From Flabesymbios commensalis (taxonomy: Eukaryota > Annelida > Polychaeta > Terebellida > Flabelligeridae): a stretch of DNA of 64,000 bases. Under the pieces are notes generated by a model. That model was given only the letters and a program-made list of their open reading frames with translations, did not search any database and was not told the origin of the DNA. The DNA is taken from assembly GCA_964017125.1 (NCBI GenBank), contig OZ024907.1, positions 23,077,842 to 23,141,841 on the forward strand, read 5' to 3'. Positions within the stretch are counted from its first letter, which is position 1, and every line of letters begins with the position of its first letter. Positions 11,268-23,700 of the stretch are shown here, piece after piece. A program made the translations under genes and the position numbers.

Positions 11268-11306
11268 AGGTCATGGCAAGGTCATCTCAAGATCACGGCA
11301 AGGTCA
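11268..11306 (+). promoter_or_regulatory. AGGTCA x4 at 11-bp spacing, fourth cluster
   Basis: Three AGGTCA and one AGATCA at 11-bp intervals, in the fourth and most diverged module. Confidence 0.45.
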
Positions 11307-11589
11307 AATCAGCACAAAACAGGTGAAAATAGCTTGTTTTTGCTACAATTATGTTCACTTTAGAGGTTTATGATGGCTAGGAAAATACCGATATCCCAAC
11401 ACGGACTTATACCAAAACACCTTAGAGATCACAACAGAATAATAAAACAAGGGTTGGAGGGGTTTTACCCCATCAAATCACCCTTGGATCACTTCTGTCT
11501 GATATGGCAGAAATGGACCAAATATAACACATTGATATTATGTTTTGACCAATAAGTACACATGGCGACCAGGGTTGGGGTAGATTATA

Positions 11590-11780
11590 CTCATATTCGT
11601 CGATTACGATTTTTAATCAATTACATTGCACATAATCATAATCGTAATCATATTTTTTGAAATCGTGTAATCATGATTATAATCGTAATCGAGAGGTAAT
11701 GGTAATCATAATCGTAATCGATATTCTAAAAGCACTGTAATCATGATTATATTAAATCGTAATCATGATTTTTTTGAGTA
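11590..11780. repeat. Degenerate TAATCG/TAATCA simple repeat
   Basis: Runs of 'taatcgtaatcataatcgtaatc' and the palindromic word 'taatcatgatta' alternate over ~190 bp. This is an imperfect AT-rich simple repeat based on TAATC(G/A). Confidence 0.75.
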
Positions 11781-11977
11781 TATATCACAATAAATAATAT
11801 AGGTCTCCCTATCACTTGAAGCGATTTTTTTAATTAAAGAAAAAATAATTCAACTATTTAGAGCAACTAGGTAAATTTCGCTTTGTACATACATATATAG
11901 GCATATATGTGTGTGTTTTCGCTCAGGCCCATGCGTAAATGCATATATATTTATAAATGTGAATTATCAGCAAGCGC

Positions 11978-12076
11978 AAGACATACAGCTTGTGTTGGTT
12001 TGATGTGGGTACAACGTCGTAGACTCTGGTCCGCCATTGGGCCAGCTTTGAATCGAGTCTCACGTTTGATGCGTTT
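11978..12076. mobile_element. Degenerate palindromic foldback element
   Basis: It carries 'acaacgtcgtagactctggtccgccattgggccagc', which resembles the centre of the ~105-bp family in reverse orientation, and ends with a decayed 'tcgagtctcacgtttga'. Pairing of the arms is poor, so this is an old copy. Confidence 0.4.
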
Positions 12077-12099
12077 CCAGGGTTGTTAATGTGACTGTA

Positions 12100-12935
12100 C
12101 ATAAACACTACATAACAGCTTTTAGCTGGCCCTCGCGACTCAGGTATTTTTAGTGGGGGTCGCCAAGCATGCTACACCCTCCCTCCCCCGCCTTCGCACC
12201 TATAGTTGACTATAGGGGGACAGTTGATGACTAAGGAGATATGACTATAGCCGCGTCTATAAAACTAGCACCCATTGCATCCCAGCATCCAGATAAAATG
12301 TAAAAAATGGTACAAGTCATTATTATCTCTGGTTATTAACTTTGGTTGACGAAAACAGATCGAGACGACCTCTGCAAGGCCCGTCAACCATATTAATAAA
12401 TTCAAAATATATAATAAAATAATAAGTTGTAACATTGCTGTAGGCAGACATCTCCAGAGTGTAAACGGTTAATTGCAATTAACATCATCTTGTGGTCACT
12501 TGGATTACCCCTTTGCGAGAGACTTCAACAATGTTTTAATATTTAAGTGAATACTTTATTGTTTTGTCGTTCTCAGCCAATTGAAACTGTCCGGAGCAAT
12601 AATAACAGTGATATTATACTTAGCACTAAACGAAAATCATGCCAGAATATGTGAAATAACTGTCAGAATGTGTGTAAAAGTGAGAGTGTAATGATATAAA
12701 CTAATAAAAAAGTGTATACTTTTACCACTACACTAAAACAGCAGGCCCTATAATAACTGCTAACTTCTAAGTGAACTGTAGCGGGCGTTGAACTGTGGCC
12801 ATCTGATCTGTAAACGTACGTCAGAATAATCGGGATATAGCAAATTATTTGATTTTTAGTAGCATGTTTATAGCATGTTTATAATCAGGAGAATATAAAT
12901 TATTTACACTTTTTAATTTTATAGCCCCTTGTTAT
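12100..12935. other. Non-coding AT-rich stretch
   Basis: I see no open frame with coding character, RNA gene or recognisable repeat here. It separates the duplicated/repeat region from the SINE at 13.1 kb. Confidence 0.5.
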
Positions 12936-12940
12936 CACCC

Positions 12941-13046
12941 CAGTGTATAAGAAACATTGACCTAATGCTGGTTCAATGGTGGAGCAACGCCGTAAACGAT
13001 GGGCCAACATCAATCCAGCATTGGGTCAATGGCTCGTGTTTACTAG
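12941..13046. mobile_element. ~105-bp palindromic foldback element
   Basis: 'ttgacctaatgctggttcaatg' at the left pairs imperfectly with 'caatccagcattgggtcaa' at the right. The right end is CTCGTGTTTACTAG, a variant of the family terminus. The central region reads 'cgccgtaaacgatgggcc'. Confidence 0.7.
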
Positions 13047-13084
13047 CACCCTGAATAACTCTGGTACGACATAAATGTGTAAGT

Positions 13085-13487
13085 AAAAGAAAGGTAAAGG
13101 TGCACGTTTATAGTCCGATATCAAGTCTGAAGACCTATCATCCGACTTTACATCTTACCCCCTGGTCACTGGCCCTGTTCATTTGTGTGCCATTTCAACT
13201 CCACGGAGAGCATACAGTCCTGCAGCCGTTTCGGCGCACTGAACTCATCGTACACATTGCCATCTCTGTCCTACCAGGTACTCATTTTCACCTGAGGCAA
13301 GTGAAGCATTTGAGGGTGAAGTGCCTTGCCAAAGGACACAACATTTCAACAATGTCCCAAGATTGAGAGGGGAGAAACATGATATTTCTTTGAACATCCT
13401 TCACCAAGCGGGATTCGAAACCGCACGGCAGGCAGCGACATCGGCAGAGCGCCACGCTCTAACCATTGCGCCATGTCCCTCTCGTAG
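13085..13487 (-). mobile_element. tRNA-derived SINE (family A), ~400 bp
   Basis: On the minus strand the head reads GGGACATGGCGCAATGGTTA (A-box-like) followed by a B box (GGTTTCGAATCCCG), as in a tRNA gene promoter for RNA polymerase III. The tRNA-unrelated body follows. Related heads occur at 38,045 (plus) and 37,836 (minus). The anticodon region does not fold into a good tRNA, and the multi-copy nature argues for a SINE, not a tRNA gene. Confidence 0.75.
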
Positions 13488-13908
13488 GTAACGAGTTTGC
13501 CTGTTTCTTCCCTGTGTATTTGGTATGATACATGTATGCTGTTACCAGGTTACAGACGTCCCGGAATCCCGGCGGCTCCCGGCTCCATGTGTGTTGTGTT
13601 GGCGGCTTGCTTATCAGCCAGAGTACCCAGTCTCCGTGATGACAGATGAAGTACTTTACGACCGTATTTTCATCAGGTCTCGTGCTTGGGGGGGGGGGGG
13701 GGGACGGTGTCACGCAGCGGAACTCGGTCTTTAAGCGAGAGCTCTGGTCTGTTAGGCATCAAGTCCGGTGTGTGTGTCATGGTGTATATGTTGGAATGAA
13801 ATAATAAACATTGATATGTATGTGAGAGTCTTGTGTCACTTACTGATCAAAACTACTGCTATCTGGTCACCCCCTTGAACATTGGCTATTATTAATATTA
13901 TTATTTAC

Positions 13909-16900
13909 CTTCACAATGGCACTGAGTAGTTCCAAGAGTTCCGGTACTTCTTCCTGGTGTTCTCCAACCAGCCACACCAGTCTGTCAAGTTGACGAGGCT
14001 GGACCTTCAAACACGTTGCCTGGTTTCCTATAAACGCCTGAGGACAAAACACGCTAGATGTCATACACAGTATTATGTACAGTAAGTGAATATTAGGATA
14101 ACATTTAGCATTGAGATAATGTGTCCATCCTGGTATTAATAGATATGTTAAAAATAATTTTGAAAAATAAAACCCATATCCCTCTAAAATTTTAAAAAGG
14201 AAATGAGTCAAATAAATAAGTTAATGATTCAAAGCATAATAGATGAATAACTGCTTAATTCTTGTCAATACAAAAAAACTACAATCAAACATGTTGAGAT
14301 TAGTTAAGTCAAGTCAAGTTGTTTCTAATAGCATGTAGGCCTATTGTCATTGTCATACACAATAATATTATAACACACATCTACCTCTTTAAGTACTAGA
14401 GCTACTTCACTTTCCACCACTCTGACTCTGAGTAAAGTATCCATTCTGTCATATATACGTCTCTGTACTAGCTCATTAGACCGTGCTAAAGCCTTCAGCA
14501 GTCTGATGTTCTTAATCACTATCGTCTTAATTCCCCGGTATTGTTCCTGAAACACAAATTATGTTTACCTGTAACCATTATCTATAATCACAACATAACT
14601 ACCATTCATAAGTTGTATAATAATGTAGTAAATAACGTGTGACAATCGTATTTTAAAACTTACCACCAGTTTAGCGTCTATTTCTTGTGAAAGAATGTCA
14701 AAAACCAGTGAAAGGACCTCTGCAAAGATAGTAACTTTTTGATGGGGGGAATATTAGTGTAGAGTATATATAACTGTACGTAATAAATCTATCATTGTAA
14801 AATATTGTTATATCTACAATAATTATTATATTATATTTTGTTTCCATGTTTTATACATGATAAATTATGCAATATCAATATTATCGACTTGAGCTCTAAA
14901 ACATTGTAATTTATATTTTGAGGATCTATCTGCATCCTTTCATACCATGGTTGATCAGTATACTCTGGTTCATGGGGTGACGCTCATTCTCATCATACGC
15001 AACGTGACAAGTTCTGAAACCAAAACAAACTCTTGTGAGATTCATATACGAAAATATTATAACCACTAAAGTAATAAATAATTGTCCAAAAATAAATTGG
15101 AAGGTAAAATTAAGAGTCACGCACAGGTGAATTTATATTTAGTTTAAAAGCAACACTTGTAGTTGGTATTGTTGTTATTAATAATAGTACTATATATTTA
15201 TACTTGGTGAGGCTATCCAGTATGTCGCTCATGGTGCGGGCTTGTTCTTCGTTTAGTTTCGACTTTGTCAGTCTCCTCAGTACGGGCATGTGTTTGAGCA
15301 CCTCTCTATGAACCCGCACCGAATCTGGTGTGATTAACACCTACCAAAACAGATACATGTCTTAGTAGTACATCAAGTAATCGATTGATAATCTGCAGTT
15401 TTGTACATATTACCAGTACATAAATAAAAATAGAGATGTATTCTACATTTCTGTACCTGAGCTTGTACTGCGCTTTTGAACATATCCATTTTTGATGAGA
15501 AGTACTTGTTCATCACCGCCAATGACTTCGTAATCATCTTGTCATATTTGTAGTTAGTCAAATCCTACAAAAAAAATATATATCAATCCTTTTAATACGC
15601 ATGGAGTGTACGCTATAGTGCATTAAATTACACGAGAAACATAGGAAGGATTGTGATAGCCTATATACGGCCTAGAGTAAAGGCTTTACATTTCATTAAT
15701 TATTTTGAAGCCCGTCTTTGGAACATGCCAACTGGCAGTGCTAGATAGTTTGCTCTCATAGAGGTTGCCTTATTGCAAATATCCACCAAACCCACCACAG
15801 CCAATCATATTATTAGACGTGACATACATTATTTATACCGGGTGACAACCAAATACCTCACTGTTATTGATTCTATGTAATTAAATACCTAATTTAAAAA
15901 AACCACAAATATTAATATAGAGCCCACATAAGTGCTGTGATATTTAGCACACACGTCGAGTATTTTCACTAAACTACATAACGATTTTTCCGGCTAGTTT
16001 TTCTAATCTGATGTAATCACAAAATCAGTAGGCTTATACTGACCAAAAGAACAGATGTTAATCTGTCAGCGTCAAAAAATGCTGTTCGGTCAAACATTTC
16101 CTTCAAGTATTTTGTCATTCTCTTTTGTTCTTTCAGCGATTTTCTGCAAGATATGATCGATACTTACAAATAATATTACATCCAAGATAATTAAATAGTG
16201 TGTATAATTATGTTGACTTAGATGTGTCTAAAGCATCAAAATATCATAACGTATTGGTTACAATGGACATACTTTGATGTGTCTAGAGCGTCAAAGTGAT
16301 CATAAAGCATTGGTTGAAGCGGGCTCATCGTCTTTTTGGCTCCCTGTCCTTTCTCAGCTTGTTTGAACATCGCTACAAAACTCTGAAAACATACTCTATG
16401 TCTAAGTTCGATAGCAAATCATTAGATCAGCTATAAATTTGATCATAAGGTGTATAATTATGTAGATAGTCTCGCGATGCTCATTACATCGCAAATCTGG
16501 TGTGGTTTTATTCGTCATAGTCATAATAATGCACAAAAACAGTAACTTGATTGTCATAAATATAGTGACTTGCCATAAGCCTTTGCCAGAACAATCATAT
16601 CTGTCAAAAATGCAATTACTTCTCGCAAACACTCTTTGCGATAACAGCAAAGTGTCGAAGGACTAAATGATGCACAATTATAACCTCAATGACAAGATTT
16701 GCCAACTTACCTTTAACCTGGTTGAGAATTGGTAAGTTAGGATGAGATCTAACACTTCCAAAGCTCTAAAACAAAGTATATAATAAGAGCTTCAGCTTCC
16801 ATGTAGTATTGATATGCATATCTTTATTTATTTCTTCAAGCATAATTATATCGGTAAAGAGGAATAAAATGATTATGTAACATCGCCCAAGTATTGTATA

Positions 16901-17784
16901 CTACATGTACTCCAATTTAACACTTAAAACACGGAAATATTTTATATAAACCAAGAGACCAAAGGGTTTTTTCAATTTGAAATCATCATTCAAACATGTC
17001 TTAGTTAGCTCTTTTCGCTTCATTTGAATACCTACTAGCATGTTATGGGTCTACGGTCATTATACATTTTCACTTTTTCAGTGCGGGGATCGACTTTAGA
17101 ATCTGACGTATACAGCCGTCAGATTCTGACATCTAAATTCGTTTCCCGCACTGAAAGGATGAATCAACATCTTATTAAAGGAAATTAGTTGATTTCGTGC
17201 GTACTATAAGTCCCAGTATTATAAAATGTGTTACTGTCATATCATCAGGGAGTAGAGTACTCTACTCAGACTTTTTTAAGATGTAGACCTATTTGTTTGG
17301 ATTATTGCTCACTGATATTTGGCATTGACTATGGCGTTCGTCTCCGGACTTTTCTGGTATCTATCTTTTGACCGATACTCGTCAATAAGCTTCGTGGCTC
17401 CCTTGGAATAACCTGAAAAATTCCAGAGGTTAGATTGCAAACCTGAGATTGAACACAGGAACACAGGCCTTAATGTATAGGCTATATATTTGTTTTTTAT
17501 CTTGTGATAACTTAGAACAGTTCCTTCTTTGAACTAGCTTTATTTCTTTGTCGAGCAGTCGTTAACTGCACCACATATTTGTTTTAAATTTAAAATTGTA
17601 ATGATATGATTATTGTGTTATTTGCTGGCATTTTCTGACCTTTATGTTTGCCCTCTTTCTGCGCCATGAACGGAAGGTCATTCTTCCCATCTAATAGATG
17701 GATCAGTGGCTGCTGAAGCTCTTGGATATCTCTAATGTTTCCATAGTAACCAAATCTTACCAAGTAGTGGAGTAGCCGTAAGAC
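13909..17784 (-). CDS. itpr-like: IP3R-like exons 27-37: helical solenoid to the last exon seen
   Basis: Exons: 17640-17784, 17313-17412, 16711-16765, 16273-16382, 16044-16143, 15457-15564, 15204-15340, 14946-15013, 14664-14719, 14385-14546 and 13909-14037; residues 838-1227. VLRLLHYLVRFGYYGNIRD aligns with VVNLARNLIYFGFYNFSD. ALEVLDLILTYQFSTRLK aligns with IIEILQFILNVRLDYRIS, and exon 37 ends LLELLSAIVK where IP3R has IKFLQTIVK. Exon 37 is followed by a normal donor (GTAAAT) on an intact phase, so further exons are expected, but none is recognisable in the remaining 13.9 kb. Confidence 0.87.
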
Positions 17785-20700
17785 CTGTAATTGATGATTG
17801 GCACACTAACCCTTGCAAAGGTATATAAAATATTCACCTGGCCAACCATTTAAAATGACCTGTAACTCGTGCTTAGCAAATGGAACACAAAAAATATTAA
17901 ATATATGAATACAAAGTACAGGAGCATTAGAAAAAAATGCATAGAAACATGCAGCAAATTTGCAGAAAACAGTGATAGCAGTTATAGAGGAATATTCTCT
18001 AAATGAAAAACTGAAGAGTTCCTATAAATCTCCAAATTGCCTTTTTTAAGTATGGCCGCCATCTTGTTAAAAAAAATCCGGCATAATAGAATATGATCTT
18101 ATTTTCAGCACAGTTCAGTATAAAATGATAAATCTAGCTTACAATAGGGCCATATAAAAAAATAAGTGCTGTATGCCATATTAATATGCACTTAGCATAA
18201 AATAATGCAAATTAGCCGCCACTACCGAAAATACAGCTTCGCGCAATGCTCAGAAAAATCAGGATAACACATCAGCATAATATAGGTAAATTATAGCAAG
18301 AATTACTGGAAATGATGTCTGAAGAAATATATCAGAGAACAAGTTTAAAAACATAAAATTAATTCTTTACACCATGATTTTGAGGGTCAGAAAATATATT
18401 TTAAATAATTTATATAACAAGATAATGCAACAATTAATGTCTATATATATATATGGCCCTCTTGTAAGCTAGATTTGTCATTTTATGCTGAACTGTCCTG
18501 AAAATATTATCATATTCTAGTATGTCAGATTTTTTTCAGCAAGATGGCGGCCATCTTCAAAAAACAAAAAGCCAACACGGGGATTGCTAGGGACTCTTCA
18601 GTTTATCATTTAGAGGGTATTCAGCTATCATTTCTAAAAAAAAATCAGCTTCTCTGCAATTTTGTTGCAGGTTATAATCTAATGATCCTGACCTAACACT
18701 GCTCTTCTACAAATAAAAATTCCAGCTATATTAAAAAACGAAACTTATATTCAAGAAAATTTGATTGTGTAATTACGAAACTTACTTGTTCTGTCAACAT
18801 ATTGTGACCTATATTAGTGGCCACCATGCCGCAGTTACCGTCCAAAAACTCCTTTATCCAATCTCTCAGTACCGGGAAAATAGTGACAAGGTCCTTCACT
18901 ACCTTATATATGAAAAAAACAAATGGTGAGGGAAGTAAAATACCAGGCAACATGAGTAAATTTTAGATATATTTCATTCCCTGCTAAATATCAGAATTAC
19001 CGTTTTTATTAATAGGGCTAATATAATTTACAATCATCACGCTCCATTTTAAAACTACGAGCAATTAAACGAATAAATGTGAGCAATTTTAACAAACAAA
19101 TTTATGGTTATGACCAATTTTACTCGCCCAGCGGACACAATGCTGTTGGATACTGTAAAATAGCAGATGATATGTCAGCTTCTCTATAATGAAATGTATT
19201 TTGGCAGTGTATCACTGGCATTACCGTATCCGCTGATTGGTCCACATTGGCAAGAGGTGCACGTGAATCTATGTCGTCATACACAAATGATATGTTGTTG
19301 TACTGCAAAACAGAATAATTATTCCCAACGTCGATGAAAAGCCCTACGAAAGCCAAAAGGAAACAGACACACATCATCAGACAACCATGAATGCTATGAG
19401 GTGTTATAAATAGCATGTGTATTCAAAGGTAAAATCGCTGACGCTACTTAGAACTTTAATTAAGGAAAAGCGCTACAAAAAGGTTTTCAAATGTATTTTT
19501 TTCCTCTAAATTTACTCATATATATTACATCCCTCACACCCGCTGTTTTTACAACTATATTATATTTATAGCTTTGTGTGTTTTGGGACCATTTTTGTTG
19601 ATAGAGTAATAAAATTATACATATAAATGGACAAATGCTCGTCCGTCTAGTAGACCTGGTTTTGAATGTTACCTATAATGAGATCACAATACTTGGCTCT
19701 TAAAGCATCTGGCAGCAGATTATGTCTCAGACATAGAAAAGCCTCTTCCCATGCCAGGTAGTTCAGCTCTCGACTTATCACATGAATGGAAAAATCATTC
19801 CGAGCCTGTCATAAAATAAATAGCAATATACTGTACACATGTGGATTGTATTATATTTAGCGGTAGACATTGGTATACACATGTTGAATAAAGATAGACA
19901 TTTTCTTTGTCTTTAATTACTATGTTTGAGTTAAGTTATTGAATATAAATGCCTCCACAACAGGGTTCATTATTAACTACTTTATTTTAATAATTTATTT
20001 TATGTGTAGGCCTAGTGTTTTCCACAATAGCTTCTTACATAGCACAATTTTTTAAACAAATCCAGTTGGTGATCTAGAAACATAGCCTCCTCGTCATTGA
20101 AGTCACATAGATCCTTCTGGAAAAGAAAAATTTTCTTCTATTAATGGTTCTAGTTTTATAAAGAACAACAATTATACCTATTGCTTCATCAGAACAAGAC
20201 AGGGTGCGTTATAGAAGGGAAAACTATTATTCATCATATGGGCATTCTATGTTATATATTATTATTAAATGATTATATGATTGTTACTAAAGTATTCACT
20301 GTTGTTACATTCCTGTATATTATTTACTAACGTTAACAAAGTCATGTAGAGGTTTCCAGTTTTCGCCCAGGTCTGTGGAGACATAAACCACGTTAGTCTG
20401 ACGTTTAATGTTCTGTCCCCGCTCAGTCAGAAACACGCCACTCTGAAGTCACACATAATTAACAATCAATTTTTAACACCTAAAGCGTTGAGATTTGGCG
20501 ACGAAAGAGTTTTTTTGCAATTTGAAATCATCATAAATGTCTTAGCTAGCTCTACAGACGTTAGATTCTGGCGTAAAAAGCTTACCTGATCTTTCATCAA
20601 CCAGTTTTCTGTGATATAGGACTGGTTATCAGGTATGGCTACACCATCACAGACGCATAATACACTCAAGAGATCCAAGTAACGGTAGTTCTGGAATGGG

Positions 20701-23700
20701 CAAATATTACTTTTAGTTTCGAAAGAAAATATATAAAAACAAGCTACATCACACCAACTATAATTTATATACATGCGTACTATCAGTAGTGTATTCTATA
20801 TTTTAGAACTATTCCCATATTGACCTTGTTTGCTCTGAGAAGATCCACAAATTCATCTATTTGCTGGCGGGTGATCCTGTCTACTATTTTTCTGTTGTCT
20901 CGTATCAGCTCAACGATCATTTGTGCTACATTCAGACCGATGTCACCCTGTGAGTAAACCAGATAGATACAAACATGCGTGATATATCTGTCTACATCTC
21001 ATTAATTATTAAGATCAGGAAAAATAATAACTTTTGTGCACTTTAGAAAAATACAATAGAAATAATTTTATACAAAGAAATACGGTATTACATATAAAGA
21101 AATTGAATTGTATAAAATTATATACTCCACATACAATTCTTACTTACCTTCACATTAAACTGTGTTTGAAAGAAGTCTATGTACTTAGCAAAATAGAGGG
21201 CGTTCTTTCTGCTGTTGCCGATCATGTACGTATGTAGGACTTCATATGCCGCCTTAAACACCATGGCTAAGCTAACTCTATCAGGAGCTCCTTGTAAAGG
21301 GTACTTTAACAACCTGACCAGCAGGTCTATAATCTGTAATAGTGAGGTGTCTATATATAAACAGAGCAAATATTAAACTATTTATATTGTCATTCTACTT
21401 GAGTTGAGTAATATCATGAGCGAATATGAGATCTTGTTACTTTCGCTGTCATTCAGCTACTGTGATGTTCAGGTATTAAATTATCTCTGCCATGGTATCC
21501 GTATTTAAATATATTAAGCCATCATTTGTATTTGTTTGATACCACCTCATTTATTATAACAACACCTCACCCACCCTGAAGTTCCTCATCAGTTTCTGTC
21601 TTTGCTTAGTTGGAGCACCATGAACGATCATGAAATCTTTCAACTCTCGAAGTGCCTAAAAACATGCACGTTGTAGTCATTATCTCCACTGTAACATATT
21701 ACTGTAATCAGGTCGTTATTCAACTGTGCATTTGTATTGTAATGGGTGAGTGGTGTCACATAGATATCGTCTTACAAGCTGCTGAATTCCCAAAGCCGCA
21801 TGAGGACTTTTTGAGGTAGAGAAAGGCGTTTTACTTCGAATATATGTGTCACTTTGTATATGTTTTTTTCTCAAATAATGCCGGATGTACCAACAGCATT
21901 AGTTAATGAAATCGCAATAAAATCATGATCGGCAAATTACAGTCGCGTTATCTTCGTCTTATATATAAAGTATAAACATATTTTATTCATCAATTGGAAC
22001 AATACAATTTAATTCTAATACATCTTATATGACGTGAATATATTGTTTGTCTTTTATATGCATAGTTGTAGTCTGTGTATGTTCTACTTACCTGACATAT
22101 CCTTGCACAGCGTTTCGCATTCACAAATTTACTATCTTTTCTCTGAAAAAGAATCTTTCTTCATATAGTTCATACAATATCAACATTATAAACTGTGTAT
22201 ATTAGTGTAGAAAATGTTAACTGCCATTGCAATACCATGGTTATCAAGATATAATTGTATACTAACCGCCATTTTGCCGCCTCTCTGGTTATTTTTTTCT
22301 TTGACATCGTGATGTCCATCTTCAGTCAGCTGATGTTGACGCGCCTCAAACTGAAAATAAACACCATTAATGTCAACAGAGGTGATTTAATTGGTTACTC
22401 AAGTAATGGTCAAAGAAAATATACATAAGATGATAGCATTTTAAAAGCTGAGTGGCCATCTAATTTTATTTCACTTCAATAATGTATGTGCTTTCTACTC
22501 AATATTATGATAGTAGATTGGTCTATTCTTCTAACATAATTATGTTGATTATCCTATGGAAAAATACATTTTATTAGAGCTAGTGTTATTAGCGAGTTTC
22601 ATAGTACTCGTAAACCCTCCTAATGTATAGACTACTATTAACACAGTCACTTAAAAGAAACGGAAGTTCTGTGTCTTGACTGAATTAGAATAAGAATACA
22701 CGATTGTTGGCTAGGAGACATATAACGTGTATTATATTTATGTTGCTAACTTACATCCTTGATGAGGTTGAGAAGGAATGGCACCATACCAGCCACGACG
22801 TTATGAGTCTGTATATGACGCTCATCTACTACATCTATGGTGTAGGCGTCATGGTACATTCTCTCTCCGCTCGCCGAAATCTGGGTGTGATAAAATCACA
22901 GTCAATCAAAATAGTAACTTGAATAAATCATCAAAGATAATCGATTATCATATTTTTATCATATAAAAAAAATGTCAAGATGCGATAGTATCACTTTTTT
23001 AAAGATTTGTTGCCTTAGCATGATATCAAATATGCCAGCACCCCACACCACACCACCTCACACAACACAATTACAATGTCTCCATTGTTGTTAAACAAAT
23101 TACCTTCCTGTTTATTAGAACATAGAAATATATTGAACTTATTGATGTCATTAGACTATTAAATCCATGTTGAAATACAATGAGCATATTATCATACCTT
23201 TCTGAGTGAGCCGCCGTCCCACCTCAGCCCCTTCATAGAATTGTCATCCTCTGTGCCTTTCATTTGTTTCCTCACATATTCCTCATCTGGAAATTATAGC
23301 AATATCAATACGGATCAAATCATTTTTCTTGTTCTTTAAACTTGTCATTACCAATGATCAGAATAGTTTCATGTGGATGAAAAAGAAATAAGCATCGTAA
23401 GATTCAATTCAATTCAATTCGTTTATTATACTGACGAGTACAAAATACAGCAAAAACAATAATTTAATCAGTTTAATTTCAGTACTCAGCCCTTGAGGCT
23501 TATTCGTCAGTTTATATGACAAGTATGCATAAAATGAGGTGTACAGACGAGGTGTGAGAATGTAAGCATATCAATGTAGGCCCTAAAATGATGATGCTCC
23601 AGCGAATACACCGGCATGGACCCGTTCCAGGCAAAGCGACGGACCAACGTCTACGATGTCGGCCCGTCTCTCAACCAGCACCGGCGCAAAGTCTCGTGTT

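Larger units (their letters stand above)
10027..11560. repeat. Degenerate direct repeats with AGGTCA clusters and poly-C
   Basis: Four diverged copies of a ~200-400-bp module share 'cccaacccaa.taggcctac.catggtgacatg', the AGGTCA cluster, 'aatcagctcaaaac' and a stretch ending in a C homopolymer followed by 'catcacccttgtgtcaac'. Copies start near 10,190, 10,585, 10,750 and 11,205. No coding potential is evident. It abuts the end of tandem unit 2. Confidence 0.8.
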
